Assembly: GCF_021130785.1 (NCBI RefSeq)
Contig: NW_025777572.1
Coordinates: 1-64,000 of the forward strand
DNA length: 64,000 bases
Origin: Homalodisca vitripennis
Lineage: Eukaryota > Arthropoda > Insecta > Hemiptera > Cicadellidae
Direction of reading: 5' to 3'
Part shown: positions 1 to 13,016 of the stretch, one piece after another
Numbering within the stretch: the first letter of the stretch is position 1
How the letters are laid out: every line of letters starts with the position of its first letter
Position numbers and translations under genes: made by a program
The notes under the pieces: model-generated
Seen by the model: the letters and a program-made list of their open reading frames with translations, nothing else
The model's database searches: none
Told to the model about the DNA's origin: nothing

Positions 1-861
1 AGATTTGTTGAAATGGTATAATTTTTAACATTGGCAATTATTCTGAATATTTTCAACTGTTACAATAATAAGTATATTATTAGTAAAAATTGTGGGAGTC
101 AAATCTCCAAATTACCGTTATTTCATTAATCAACAATTTAAAAACTTAAATACATATGGATCGCTCTAGGTAATTATTAGTTTTATTATTTTAACCTAGA
201 GCGTAGTTGTATGTTGGGTGAGTTTTTTCCACCTGAGGTTGAAGATCAGGATTTGCAAATCTCGAAAACTAGTAGTGCTACTGACTTCTTGCATCAGTAA
301 ATCCCTGTTTTCTTTTCACTAGTTCTGGCCGTCATCAAATATAAAATCCTGTATGTCAATCATATATTCTCGAGGTATAAGTGATGCAGAAGGCTGGACA
401 GAACGAAGGACAAATAAACATAGAAATGAAATATCTTCTATAAATAATAGACTATTCTAAGTGCTCCAGAACAGATGTGTGACATTTTCTGTAATTCTTT
501 TTTACTGTCCGTTCTCTTATTAATTTGGTCAGTATAGTTTTTCAATTTACAGGAATGAAATATTCCCGTTTTTTCCATATTTGTTAGGATATTATTAAGC
601 AGCTATCGCTTTTCATTTCTCTTTGTGCCTTCTTAATATATAAGTATTATAGTGTACTTACGCAACACAATATATTTTGAAGACAGTATACTTTATATTT
701 ACAACATAGTAATAATTATAAGAAATTTTAATTGTAATTTTTAAAATTAATTAGGAGAAAAAAATATGTCTCTATGTTGTTGCAATGAATGTACGTAGTT
801 GGTTATGGCTACTTATTATTTGACCATCAATAGGAGTAAGAACGATGAATAAATTATAAAG

Positions 862-976
862 TGGTCGCAACGAACGGCCATTGAATGCAAAGTGGCTCTT
901 GAAATGCTGGAAAGGTTTGGAGCAGTTATTGACTCAATACATGTCCACCCAATCGAACATTTTAAATATTTTGAAA
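862..976 (+). pseudogene. Exon-like coding island, frameshifted (copy A)
   Basis: The block is preceded by AG and followed by GTAATT. It encodes a protein-like peptide beginning WSQRTAIECKVALEMLERFG. It is almost identical to 26276-26389 but has one extra A in the run after CCAATCG, which shifts the last ten codons. The change could be real decay or a sequencing insertion. I do not recognise the peptide. An internal coding exon of a host gene, or a scrap of a mobile-element protein, are both possible. Confidence 0.35.
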
Positions 977-3560
977 GTAATTTTTTTCTAATTCATACTT
1001 TTATTAATATATAATTATTCCGATTTCATTCAATGAGCACTTAGTGCATTAAATGGCAGAACTATTCTTGTCGTTTTATCAAACTTAGCAAAAAAAGAAG
1101 ATTTTTGCTATACCAACCACTTCTGTAATATGTGTACTAAATACTTTATCTCTTTAAATCATGTATATGGGTATCAAACAACAACAAAATACACCGCTGT
1201 TAAAGTTTTTAATAGTTAATTGATTGTTATTGGCTTATTTTACTGCAATGCAATCTTAAACTGTTCATTTCAATCTTAAATACTGTATGTACTAAATAGG
1301 TTTGGTAAATTATAGTTTTTAAATAACCATACCAATTTGAACACACCTATATGACTATTAAAAACAGATAGTTAATAGTACGTGTCTTGATGAAAACAGA
1401 TTGGCTTATTATGAAAATTCAATAGTCCTGTGATACAAAATTAGGTGTTCTTCAAGGTTTTGATCTAATATTGTTTATTTGTATTAATGATTCAATAAAT
1501 ACCTTAAAAATACTTAAATTTTATTTCTTTTTAACACTTCGCAATCTAGGATCGCGTGACACCGCTCCCCACCCAAGCAGTGGCCAGGCCTATCCTCCCG
1601 GGTGGTCACCCACTATGTTATTAACACAATTTAAATCCCATATTAAAAATTAAAATAGTTTATTGTCTATTCATTATTAATCAGACATATCAGGTTTAAA
1701 CAGGGCTTTAAATGAATTTCTGTAACACAATTTTGAGTTGTCATTTTAAATTTTTCATGATCCAATCAAATGCCATGCAGGTATTGTTTACGCAAATCTT
1801 GTTACTTTATAAAATACTATAATTTGTTTTAAACTCGAAATGAAATGACTAACTCATGACACAGTTAACTCTCGGGGTGGTTTAAGCTCAGCAGTACGAT
1901 ATAACTACCACCATTCTACTTCATTAATTACGCTTCAAGGTAAATGTACTTAGAAGTAGCGGGACTTTTTTCAGAACCAAATCCTTGTATCAATCACTTT
2001 CTGACTCCTATTTTTTGCCCAATAAGTTAATTCTTTCGTTAAAACACCTGTACTTTTAAAATACAAATAAATTACTTTGACAATATGTGGTTCAACAGTT
2101 TTACAATCAATATAACTACGCGCATTGGCGCAACAGAACGCTGTATTTGGTGTTTATTAAATATAACTGAGAGCTAGCCTGCTTACGTATACAATTAATT
2201 AGCATTTTTGTAACTAGAGTAATTGAAGGAAATAATTAAATTTCAGAATTAAACCATCTAGAAACTACTCGAAAATTATGGTACTACATTTTAAAAATTA
2301 TATTAATCATCAAAATAAAAATAAATACTTAATTATCTAACGCAAATTTAGTTCAATATTTTGTCAAAGTTCAGAAACATTTTACATGAAGAATGTACGT
2401 GAAATATTTGTAATAATTATTTGAAATTAATCTAATAATTATATATAAGGCAGAAAGCACTGACTAACGTTCAAAAGTCATTGAAGGTCATGGGAACATG
2501 ACATGAAATTAAAACATTATTACTTTTTTAGTCTTATGATACCTAATGAAATAATAAATGGTTTTAGTAGTCTTATATAAATAATCAAACGCAGATATCG
2601 TTCTTGTCATGTTAAACTTCAAAATATTGTTTATTTTTAAGATTTTTATTACGATTTCAAATAATCTTACTGGGCAAATTAGTAGAAGTGAATGTGTAAT
2701 ATTGAATATTTTATATTACGTAACTTAAATGTATATTATAATTTAATGGGACGAAATTTTACCTGACGAAAGAAAATACTCGTATATTGCTGACAATCTG
2801 CACCCAGACTCAGCGTATTCGGCAGATCCACAGTAATTTTATTAATTATATTCCTTCCAATATGTAACAATTTAAATAGTATTTTATTGTGTCCTTCATA
2901 AAACAAATGTCATCAAAATTACAACCCGCTAATGTAAGAAACTGTTGTATTTTCTATTGCACAACACGAACATACACAGTATTACGTTGAAAGGTATTCA
3001 TAAGTATCCATAACGCGTTTAATATTAAATTTTACATTACCAAAGCCTACTGGGAAAATGCTGTTGCCCAATGTACGACGCGTCGTGGCATTCTATTTTT
3101 GAAAAATATCTGAACTAGTGTGCTCACAATGAGTTGTAGTTGAGGCTGACTTGGATACGTCCGTGTGTTTCGCATATTTTTGCGAAATTCTTTTCAGTAG
3201 TTCTACTCTGAACCCTGAACATATTATAAGAATAGAAATTTGAATTATGTTATGCATGAGCTGGTCTAGGTAAATCTGAATGTTCTAAAGAAATCGCTGC
3301 TTTCACGCGGTGGAAGTAGTTTGTTACATTACTTATTGTTATGAATTATTTTTGTACATCACTTCTAAGCCAAGAATTTTAACTTTGTAGCGATTCATAC
3401 AAACCATATTATAGCTGCTTTCTTTCTTTAGCTTTCTGAAGTGTAAAAGCTATTTCCTACCACGGACTTGGGAGAGATGAGAAAAAAGCTGAGTCTAAGG
3501 CAGCCAAGCATCTCCGTATTATATCATTGCTAGACTATAATAACCACAATCTAAATTTAT
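977..3560. other. AT-rich DNA without recognisable gene (copy A)
   Basis: Apart from the GC-rich island at 1536-1618, no gene, RNA or named mobile element could be supported. The open frame covering that island is a by-product of its composition. The stretch 3050-3230 is nearly identical in copy B (28540-28720) but its frames are interrupted differently in the two copies, so coding is unlikely. Confidence 0.6.
1536..1618. other. GC-rich island of unknown origin (copy A)
   Basis: An 80-bp GC-rich patch in AT-rich surroundings, containing GTGGCCAGGCC and CCCGGGTGGTCACCCAC. On the minus strand, TGGGTGACCACCCGGGA is loosely like the 3' internal region of 5S rRNA, which could mean a 5S-derived SINE remnant. 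The match is short and the rest of the gene is not visible. The copy B partner is at 26951-27030. Confidence 0.25.
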
Positions 3561-5311
3561 TTTTTAGTTAGAAGGATTTATCCGATAAATAGATACAAAC
3601 ATGACACAATTGCGATTTAGTTTGATGATAGTTTACTATTTAAGAAACGCAATTTTGTCGTGGGAATGTACGTGAAACCATTTTTAGTTAGAAGGATTTA
3701 TCCCGATAAATAGATACAAACATGACACAATTGCGATTTAGTTTGTGATAGTTTACTATTTTAAGGAAACGCAATTTTGTCGTGGGAATGTACGTGAAAC
3801 CATTTTTAGTTAGGAGGATTTATCCCGATAAATAGATACAAACATGACACAATTGCGATTTAGTTTGTGATAGTTTACTATTTAATAAATGCAATTTTGT
3901 TGTGGGAATGTACGTGAAACCATTTTTAGTTAGGAGGATTTATCCCGATAAATAGATACAAACATGACACAATTGCGATTTAGTTTGTAATAGTTTACTA
4001 TTTAATAAAAGCAATTTTGTCGTGGAAATGTACGTGAAACCATTTTTAGTTAGAAGGATTTATCCCGATAAATAGATACAAACATGACACAATTGCGATT
4101 TAGTTTGTGATAGTTTACTATTTAAGAAACGCAATTTTGTCGTGGGAATGTACGTGAAACCATTTTTAGTTTAGCAGGATTTATCCCGATAAATAGATAC
4201 AAACATGACACAATTGCGATTTAGTTTGTGATAGTTTACTATTTAAGAAACGCAATTTTTGTCGTGGGAATGTACGTGAAACCATTTTTTAGTTAGAAGG
4301 ATTTATCCGATAAATAGATACAAACATGACACAATTGCGATTTAGTTTGTGATAGTTTACTATTTAAGATAACGCAATTTTGTCGTGGGAATGTACGTGA
4401 AAACCATTATTTAGTTAGAAGGATTTATCCCGATAAATAGATACAAACATGACACAATTGCGATTTAGTGTTGTGATAGTTTACTATTTAATAAACGCAA
4501 TTTTGTCGTGGGACACAATTGCGATTTAGTTTGTGATAGTTTATTATTTAATAAATGCAATTTTGTCGTGGGGAATGTACGTGAAACCATTTTTAGTTAG
4601 GAGGATTTATCCCGATAAATAGATACAAACATGACACAATTGCGATTTAGTTTGTAATAGTTTACTATTTAATAAACGCAATTTTGTCGTGGGGAATGTA
4701 CGTGAAACCATTTTTAGTTAGAAGGATTTATCCCGATTAAATAGATACAAACATGACACAATTGCGATTTAGTTTGTGATAGTTTACTATTTAAGAAACG
4801 CAATTTTGTCGTGGGAATGTACGTGAAACCTTTTTAGTTAGAAGGATTTATCCCGATAAATAGATACAAACATGACACAATTGCGATTTAGTTTGTGATA
4901 GTTTACTATTTAAGAAACGCAATTTTGTCGTGGGAATGTACGTGAAACCATTTTTAGTTAGAGGGATTTATCCCGATAAATAGATACAAACATGACACAA
5001 TTGCGATTTAGTTTGTGATAGTTTACTATTTAAGAAACGCAATTTTGTCGTGAGAATGTACGTGAAACCATTTTTAGTTAGAAGGATTTATCCCGATAAA
5101 TAGATACAAACATGACACAATTGCGATTTAGTTTTGTGATAGTTTACTATTTAATAAACGCAATTTTGTCGTGAGAATGTACGTGAAACCATTTTTAGTT
5201 AGGATTTATCCCGACATATAGATAGAAACATGACACAATTGCGATTTAGTTTGTGATAGTTTACTATTTAATAAAACGCAATTTTGTCGTGGGAATGTAC
5301 GTGAAACCATT
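3561..5311 (+). repeat. 120-bp satellite array (copy A), about 14 full units
   Basis: Fourteen full units of about 120 bp plus one half-length unit (junction near 4512). Each unit contains TTTTTAGTTAGAAGG, the near-palindrome ATTTATC-CC-GATAAAT, and a longer imperfect inverted repeat running from GACACAATTGCG to CGCAATTTTGTC. Units differ mostly by single-base insertions and by TTTAAGAAACG versus TTTAATAAACG. The array is flanked by the same unique DNA as its copy B partner. A minus-strand frame over its right edge (5264-5515) is incidental. Confidence 0.95.
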
Positions 5312-6197
5312 TAAATTAAATAATAAGTAAACAAGGTGTAAAAATATTCTATTTAAATTTGCAAAAAGTATGGATTCTATCGTAGCATTACCGTAAAGTT
5401 TGCGGTATTTTATAAGAAGTTTAAACTCCTGTATTTTAAGTAAAAATTGTTGAGTACTGTACGAACAATGCCGAGGAAAGAGGCTTACAACTTCGATCAG
5501 TAATTGTGAAGACATTTTGCATCACTACTTTTACATTTTTTATTATTTAGATATATCTAGTTCTCGGAAATGAACGAGGGGTTTGTTTGAAAATACGGGA
5601 AAAGTATTTTTATTCCATTGCTTACCGAATTTACGTGACTGCACAAAGTCATTTGTTTCATACAAATATATATATATGAACATTACCGAAATTATGTATC
5701 ATTCATTCTACAATCATTCTATACACCACGTAGGTACAAAACCTATACGTTCCATTTGAACTATATTTTTTCATCATGGCGGTATTAATAAAAGATAAAT
5801 GCTTATTAGTTTACTGTTCTTATAAAAATGTTTTTGAATTCTTAAGGGTTCTTGTTATATACCTGATTTTTAATTACTACAACATAAACAACAGATTTAT
5901 TAAACAATAAAGATATTTACGATTTAAATACAAGCAATGGTAACAATTTTGGTTTTTTTCAAAAATAACCTTAGTAAACGGTTTCTTACTTTGTTGTTTA
6001 AATTCTTAAGAAAGCCTAAGCTTTAATTCCTAAATTCTTAAGTTTCTCAATCTAAAAGCGTTCTTCCATCTAAATATTAATTTTTTTTCCTAAGTACAGG
6101 TATGTTATTCAAATTCCCCAACATTGGTGTTCACAAACTTCATAAAATACAAAGTGTTTTGCTAAAAGTTCATAGTCGAGAGCATGTAAACGAAATC
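5312..6197. other. AT-rich DNA without recognisable gene (copy A)
   Basis: Nothing supportable beyond a short TA run near 5668. Copy B has an 8-bp insertion (agacctat) in the counterpart of this stretch, and small indels break any shared frame. Confidence 0.6.
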
Positions 6198-6730
6198 ATC
6201 CTAATAATGTTGTAAATGTGAAAGTATGCTTGTTTGTTTTTTTTTTTTTTTCACGCATAAATTACTGAAACCGATTGTACTGACATTTTGCATTTACGTT
6301 CTTAGCGTCTCCGGGATCCATACAGGCATAATCTTATTTCGAAAATCCCTCCGGCTACGCCCTACTTGTCACTAAAGCAGTGAAAAATCTCAACTTGGCC
6401 TCTAAAAATTATAAAAATTAAATGTAATAGCCTTTAAAATGTAATTAACTGTTCTGTGTGAACTTCCTACAGTATTTTTAAGTAATATAACCACTATTTT
6501 CATTTTTTACATTGATAGTGTATACATTCACTAGGTGTATCCAACACATTTCTCGCCGTTTTCTAGATTTCTGCGATTAAGTAGCGTAAGTACTTATCTA
6601 CCTTATAAAATGTACTAAACATAAGATGGTCAAAATTTTACTACGAAAGACAACCCATTGAAGCAGTCAGCAAGAACTCTGTTAGAAGAAAGTTCGCTGG
6701 ACTGTGGCTTTTTCATTAACGTACCAATTC
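6198..6730 (+). mobile_element. Arthropod-type interspersed repeat, plus orientation (copy A)
   Basis: Starts ATCCTAATAATGTTGTAAATG, passes through a poly-T tract and TTTCACGCATAAATTACTGA, then ATCCCTCCGGCTACGCCCTA near 6345, and ends around AAAGTTCGCTGGACTGTGG. The same modules in the same order are found on the minus strand at 12525-13016. It resembles, from memory, a family common in arthropod genomes that begins ATCCTAATAATATTATAAATG. No coding capacity is seen. It is probably non-autonomous and 3' truncated compared with the minus-strand copy. Confidence 0.6.
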
Positions 6731-8835
6731 CAGCTTTAAATGTTCTAAAAATCTAAAAAATATTTTTTCAGTTTATACAAAAAACAAACACGAATTATAG
6801 TGTCATTGTTAATGTACGAACCAGAAGTATTCATACAAGTGCAAACCCTGCGAAATTGAATGTAAAGCCAGAAGTAAGTGCTAGTTTAGGAATACAACTC
6901 ATTCAGTATTTTAAGTAATAATACATAGTTACTACATTTACACAATTTCATGGTTAATATTTTACTCTAAGCACATAAAAAGTACAGTAATACAAGCTTA
7001 TTATATTGGTTTGGAAGTAATGTAGTGCTTCAAATTCAAAATTGATTAATTCATAATTTAATGTACACAAGTACTTAGATAAGTACAAGTCTTGAACTAC
7101 TTCTTCAAAAACTTTGTATGTATTCTGTAAGTTTCGTTAGTATCATAAACTCTGAAAGGAACTCATTGAATGTAACATTTACATTTACTTTACATCAACG
7201 TGTTCAACCATTACACTTTAGACGTAGAAATTGAACTTAATTTATTTTATATTTCACTTTTTATATAAGCGGTAGAAGCTACGGAGAATATGGTTATTTT
7301 TAATTGACATTCATTAAAATGTATGATGTGGTAGTGACCCTCACTACTATTAATTTGAGAGAAATCAAACGTAACAGGTATTTAGCAGAGAGATAAGTTA
7401 TTCAATTAATGTTTATTTCAAATTATATGATATTTTAAACCTTCCTGTCAATTGTATTTTTTATAATTTAACTTAATGCAAATAATAATCAGAAGAATAG
7501 TAAATAATCTACGAGTTATTATAAATTATTTTTTATATCAGGTTTAAGGTTTAACTAGTAAGAATAAGGTTTATATATTCTATAAAGTTTTAGTATGTAT
7601 AGTTTCAGCTGCTATAACATTACGCCTGCATATTTTTGACATGAAAAGGGGTAGCAGTCCAATTAACTTCTACCATTTGGTAACAATGAGCTGTTACAGT
7701 CTAACTAGCAAACAAGTATGCAAAAGTATAATTGGGAATTTTTACAATTGACAAGCGCACAATGCAACAGTTTGCTGTAATTTGGTTACATAACAATGCA
7801 AACCATTTTGAGTCCGCAGTGCACCACAGTGACATCAATACTTCAATCAGAAAACTGGTTTTTGTCAGCTCAACAGTGCCTGACCCAATGTTCTACTGAT
7901 ACATGAGGGACCTTGATGTAATTACGTTTTTATCACAGGCTTTTCTCAATCGGCTTAAATTATAGGCCATTCGCGTAGCACACATATTATCTGACTTTGT
8001 ACGATTACTTTTAGATTACGTATTCCTTCCTTCATTCTGTTTACTTTTCCAACAAGAAAACCATTACTGAACAATAATATTTTATGTATTGAAATATATT
8101 TATATCAGTAAAAAAATAATAAAACAAAAAAATAATTTGATGAGTTTAGCAAACACTACCACCCGTGGGACAGAAAAAATGTCATTTGTCTGACTGTCCA
8201 CCTCTCTGCCCAGACGATATTTCGAAAATTAATTAACTTATATACTTCAAATTCTACAAAAAGCTTCTGTTTGTATATGAAGAACACTGAGATCGATTAC
8301 ATTTCATCTCTCTCCATGGGATTTGAGCGTCAATGAATATTTTTACAAAAAATCTTATGGGTAACAATGATAAAAACGAATTGATTGCTGAATAAATTCT
8401 TTTGTAAAAAAAGTTTTAAAACATATTATATTTTAACAATTAACACTACTCTTTGTAGACTAAAAAAGTAATAATTGTGAAATTGAGTCAATATTAAAAT
8501 TTGTGCTATATTTGACATCAGCGAATGTTGTTGGTACTCTAGCTTTCTTACTGGAACCTTAATTGAAAATTGCTACAAAACATAAAGCACTTAGTAAAAT
8601 GTAATTGAATGTGGCAAAATATCTAGGAAAATATTTTATCTTCACACTTTTGATGTGTACACGCCCAGCCTAGGAATTTTATTAACCATTAATGATACCT
8701 CAGTACAAGAAGGCTACCAATATGTTACTTTTGTCTGCCAAGAAAATTTTAATTATCTATTTTCTATATGACTGTATGTATTGTCCAGAGGATATCTAAA
8801 GAAATAAATTAAACTAAATAAGTTTAAAATTTTGC
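6731..8835. other. AT-rich DNA without recognisable gene (copy A)
   Basis: No gene or repeat recognised. A patch at 7790-7960 reads partly like protein in one frame, but copy B shifts and stops it at different places, so I do not call it. Confidence 0.55.
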
Positions 8836-8982
8836 ATCCAACCTTAGAGGGTAGCATCGATCAGGCAAGAAAGGCATCATGAAAAAGTTATCGTCTTCTG
8901 TGATGGAGGAGGATAGTAGCTCTCTCACTATCAGATATACGTGTAGTGTGTTCTACCAGATGTAAACTCTGGCCGAGTGATG
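8836..8982 (+). other. Strongly conserved block with a 28-codon frame (copy A)
   Basis: From 8836 to about 8982 the sequence is nearly identical to 34381-34527, and contains a 28-codon frame (ATG 8879, stop 8963) beginning MKKLSSSVMEEDSSS with no change between copies. An acceptor-like CCAACCTTAG precedes it and a GTATGT follows near 8982, so it may be an exon, with the short frame as its end or as a leader peptide. No family is recognised, and conservation of one block could be chance. Confidence 0.3.
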
Positions 8983-9809
8983 GTATGTATGCTCCATTAA
9001 ACTGACTAGCACAGTCTATTAAACAAAGCACTAGAGTCGGACAGTGATCCGCTGACCTGGAACATAAACAAGTCAGAGGTCATCACACTTGCAGAGCGGG
9101 AGTTTGTTTTTGTTGTTGAAACGTGTTTTGTGTTTAATATAACAATCGGTATACTACTGTATGTTTCCTGTTTATCACGTCTCTGTATGACAGTATATAT
9201 TTATAATGATGAAGTGATTTAGTATAATGTAGATCGCTTCAGAAGCATGTGGGCTTCAAAATGCGAGTATTAAAACCTGTGACAAGTCAGATTCAAGACA
9301 CTACAATAGGTTAGGTAAAATTAAGCTAAAACAAACATTGATCTTGAATCTGCATTTCTCACAATAACTGTGGTCTATAAAACTGCACTTTTTGGGGCTT
9401 AAGTTAAATGTTAATCCTTAATAGTTTTGTTTTAAATATTTATTCAAAGCAATATGTTTGGTTGTCCAATATTTTATCTACAATCACCTAATTATTTATA
9501 TCCTTATAAATGCTCTAAAAATCTGCAAGTACAAATACAATTATATGTAAATTTGTACTTTCGCATGGATTTATAAAATCTTTAATATCCAAAGCTAACG
9601 TCATAAAATTACATCGACGGTATTGCTTCGTGTGTCTTAATTGTTATGTAAATTTATTACATAGTGTTTTGTACCGAAATCTGTTTACTTAAAACATAAC
9701 AATAATAGGATAACTGGTAAGCGTTCATAATAAACATTCTTGGCGGAAAGAAACACGTGAATATTATTTACTGACTCTTCATAATTTTCCAATGTACATA
9801 GGTACTAGA

Positions 9810-9919
9810 ACTATAACCTACAGTTTTTACAAGTTTTGTTAGTGCACGTAATAAAAGTAATGATATATTTGAATGTTATGCATGTTAGTTGTAACAATAT
9901 GAAACAGTGTTGCTGTATT
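9810..9919 (+). other. Single-copy progenitor of the copy B 114-bp array
   Basis: In copy A the sequence from ACTATAACCTACAG to GTGTTGCTGTATT occurs once. In copy B the homologous position carries twelve tandem units (35348-36710). The single version agrees with the outermost units of the array at the diagnostic bases (CAGTTTTTAC on the left, AACAGTG on the right), so it represents the unexpanded state. Confidence 0.85.
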
Positions 9920-9950
9920 GATTTACAATGAATGGTATTGAGTATTAAGT

Positions 9951-10142
9951 AACCAATTGAATGACCAGGAGATGTAAATTAACAATTCTCCAGGATGTTG
10001 TCGTTAAATCTCGTTGCTAATGAGATCGTTAATTACAAGTTACGATGAAAGAACAGCTGATGGTGGAGTTTACACTTGAGTTGACAGCCTCCCGTTGAAT
10101 GATGAGACTCCGTACATGAAAAACCCTTAATTTAAAAAAAGT
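9951..10142. promoter_or_regulatory. 192-bp block unchanged between copies, possible regulatory element (copy A)
   Basis: All 192 bases appear identical to 36741-36932, while DNA on both sides differs by indels and substitutions. There is no long frame on either strand. It contains several TAAT-core motifs (GTTAATTACAAG, GCTAATGAGATC), the type bound by homeodomain proteins, but such motifs are frequent in AT-rich DNA. A conserved enhancer or recent local gene conversion would both explain it. Confidence 0.25.
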
Positions 10143-11928
10143 GTTTCAATTTTAGAACCTAAGATTTTGGATACCAATCACCCAACAGATAAAGCATGTA
10201 AACTCATATATGTTTGAATGAATTAAAACTTAAATTTGATCCATATATATATATAACATATTTTACACAATTAACAGTTTTGTAGTGTATATTGCATTAA
10301 TAAATAGTTTTTATATTATATTTTCTGTTGCTTTATTAAAAAACCTGTATAGAATAAAAATGTATAATCCATGTGGTTTTTCAAATACGTAATATTAATT
10401 AGAAATTATAATTAATGCTGATATTGTAATCTCTTGCACACAATAAACTCAGAGACTGTAACTGAGTATGGTTGATTGGACTAATACGTGAGGAATATTA
10501 TTTTTTTAGTTTATGTACGTGATATAGATTTAACAATGGGTTATTTAACAAACAAAAAGCTGAAACACTATTTCTGTTGTGAAATTTAGACGCATGTTAG
10601 AATAAAAGTTACAGAAACGTACTCACTCAAAAGAGGTTTTTGGTATTTTAAGCAGGACTGTCAGGCGATTTTATATGTACCCAAAGAGATTAAAGGTCTC
10701 GAGTGGCTGCGAGAAAAGTTAAGTTCCTGTGTTTTTTCTTTCAACAATGTACTTTTCTTGCTCTAAATAAATACATAGGTATGAAACAATCATATCTGCT
10801 AGTCACTTGTCACTTTTGTGTTTCAACTTTGTTTTGTTGTTAAGGTCCACGTTTAATGTTCGCATAAATTCAATTAAAGAAATAAAAAATATGTATTGTA
10901 AGTCTTATACTGTAAATTAACAGGACAATTTACGTATTACATTCCTTGCAAAGAACTTGTAAATACATTTTCTCATCTTCTTTGATCATGAAATAAAAAC
11001 TAATGCATTATAATTGGGTTCTACCAAAACATTTGTATTATGGAAGTAATTAATGCAAAATAAACATACTGTAAATGTGTTTCAGAAATTGTAATATACG
11101 TCCGGCATGTTATAACGGAACTTAAAGATCTTATATATGTCCTAATAACATTATGTTTTTGATTTGAAAGTTTTTTGATAATAGAATATAAAATCAATGA
11201 AAACTTTCTCGCTAACATAAGTGACCGACAACAAATTCGGTAAACAGTTAGCCACATTGTTTCTTCTCAATTTGTTGAACATCGGTTCCACGACAGAGAA
11301 AACTTGGATCAGACAACAGCTTTGTGTTTATACTTATCAGTTTTCCTGTTATAGTTTTTATTTATACCATGTAAAAACACTTTTATTGAAAGCTGATTAA
11401 ATGTAACATTGATATCGCTGTTTTGTTATAAATAATATTGTTTTGGTTATAAATCAGATAATCTTTTCTGTAATAATGATTATTTCTATATATTCTGCCT
11501 GTAGTGAGCGGGTAGTATCACAACCTTGCTTCATAGTGTCGCTTTAAGTTCTTTTCCATCGAATTAAATTATTATCTCAACTGCATCATGCTGTACTGTA
11601 CCACGAATAAGACTTTTTACAATATCAAGTTTCTATTTTATGAATAAAAACGCAAATCATGATAAAATATCTAAAAAATTATATATAGGATATGCAAGAA
11701 AGTTGATTTTTAGGAAATAGCAGGATTTTGTCAGAAATTCGCATACTTCGGATATACAATGAATCAATAACACAACGTTTTATCTAAACAATCTGATCCC
11801 TTTCTCGGATGAAGAGTTTGGAAGCTTAACAATCTAACAATATTACAAACAAATTCTAAAATTTTTATCTAGATATAAAATTTTTTAAGATAAGCCTATG
11901 TTTTTATTGTAATAAAAATTAATGCAAA
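10143..11928. other. AT-rich DNA without recognisable gene (copy A)
   Basis: No gene or RNA supported. The 78-codon minus-strand frame at 11021-11257 has no recognisable family, and its counterpart in copy B carries substitutions without a coding pattern. Confidence 0.55.
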
Positions 11929-13016
11929 ACTAGGAGTTTACCTGCGGCTTTGCTCGCAATTCCGTAGGCACTTTGCACATGTATAAGCACATCTGGTTTC
12001 AAATGAATTATACTTCCGGCGCTAATATTTAGTTTGTCTTCCTCCAACTACCAAGAGAATATGGTTTAAAGTTTATATTCATTGTTATCTACTTCTCTGT
12101 TGAATCTTTTTCATTACTGATTTTGCGTCCCTTTTATCAAGAAATTACTCGTATACACAGCTCTGAGACCTACTTTTTTCAAAATATAACTAATTTAGGT
12201 TTCATAACAGTCTTTAAATGTTAAGTAAAGACTCCCTTATATCTGCAATTAGTAGGCGTTTGTATTACCACTTGCTGGTTTGAGAGTATTATATTTCCGA
12301 CACCAATGTTGAGTTTGCCTTGTTTCTACGATCGAGAAAATACGTCAACGAGTTTATATTTATGTCCCTTCTAATTTACTTAGTTAGGTAGTAACATTGT
12401 CTTGTAGATCTAATGTTTATTATTTTATACAAATGTCCAGCTAGATGTACATTAACAATGACACAATGCGTTTGTTTATTTATAAATTTAAAAAATATTG
12501 TTTATAATTTTAAACATTTAGAGCTGGATTTAGTACATTAGATCCAAAGCGCTGTCCAGCGAACTTCCATCTTGCCGACTGCTGGACAGGGAGTCTTCGG
12601 TGTCTAATTTTGACCATCATATGTTTTGGGGCATTTTGTAAGATAGTTGGTACTTGCCTAATCGGTTAAATCTAAAACAGTGTTAAAAATATTTGTACTC
12701 CCTATAAATGTAAACTAATTGAAAATAATACACATGTTTATAAAAAACCGTTGATTACAATTGAAATTTTCTTTTAATTAATATTTCGTACCAACATATA
12801 CCAAGGTGGAATTTTCGTTACTGTAAGTACCAATGGGGCGTAGCACAAAGGGTTTTTCTAAAATAATAATAGGTCTATATTCATCCCAGGAACCCTAAGA
12901 ATGTCCATGTCAAGTTTTAGCGCAATCGGTTCCATAGTTCCATGGATATAAATGCGTGAAAGCAATATAAGCAAAGGTACTTTTGCATTTAAATTATTAT
13001 TAGGATTAATATTTGC
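11929..13016 (-). mobile_element. Arthropod-type interspersed repeat, minus orientation (copy A)
   Basis: On the minus strand it begins ATCCTAATAATAATTTAAATG (13016 downward) and ends GCAAAGCCGCAGGTAAACTC followed by CTAGTTTT near 11929. That head and tail resemble an interspersed family often seen in arthropods. Its 5' half aligns with 6198-6730 module by module, including GATGGTCAAAATT and AAGTTCGCTGGAC, but with considerable divergence, so the two insertions are old relative to the duplication. An apparent splice donor at 12638 lies inside it and is not evidence for an exon. Confidence 0.55.

Noticed and set aside
5264..5515. Minus-strand 83-codon frame
   Set aside because: It covers the satellite edge, and the copy B counterpart has an 8-bp insertion that destroys it.
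12530..12640. Exon ending at a GTAAGA donor
   Set aside because: The block belongs to an interspersed repeat that also occurs near 6620-6725; copy B has a frame-changing extra T.
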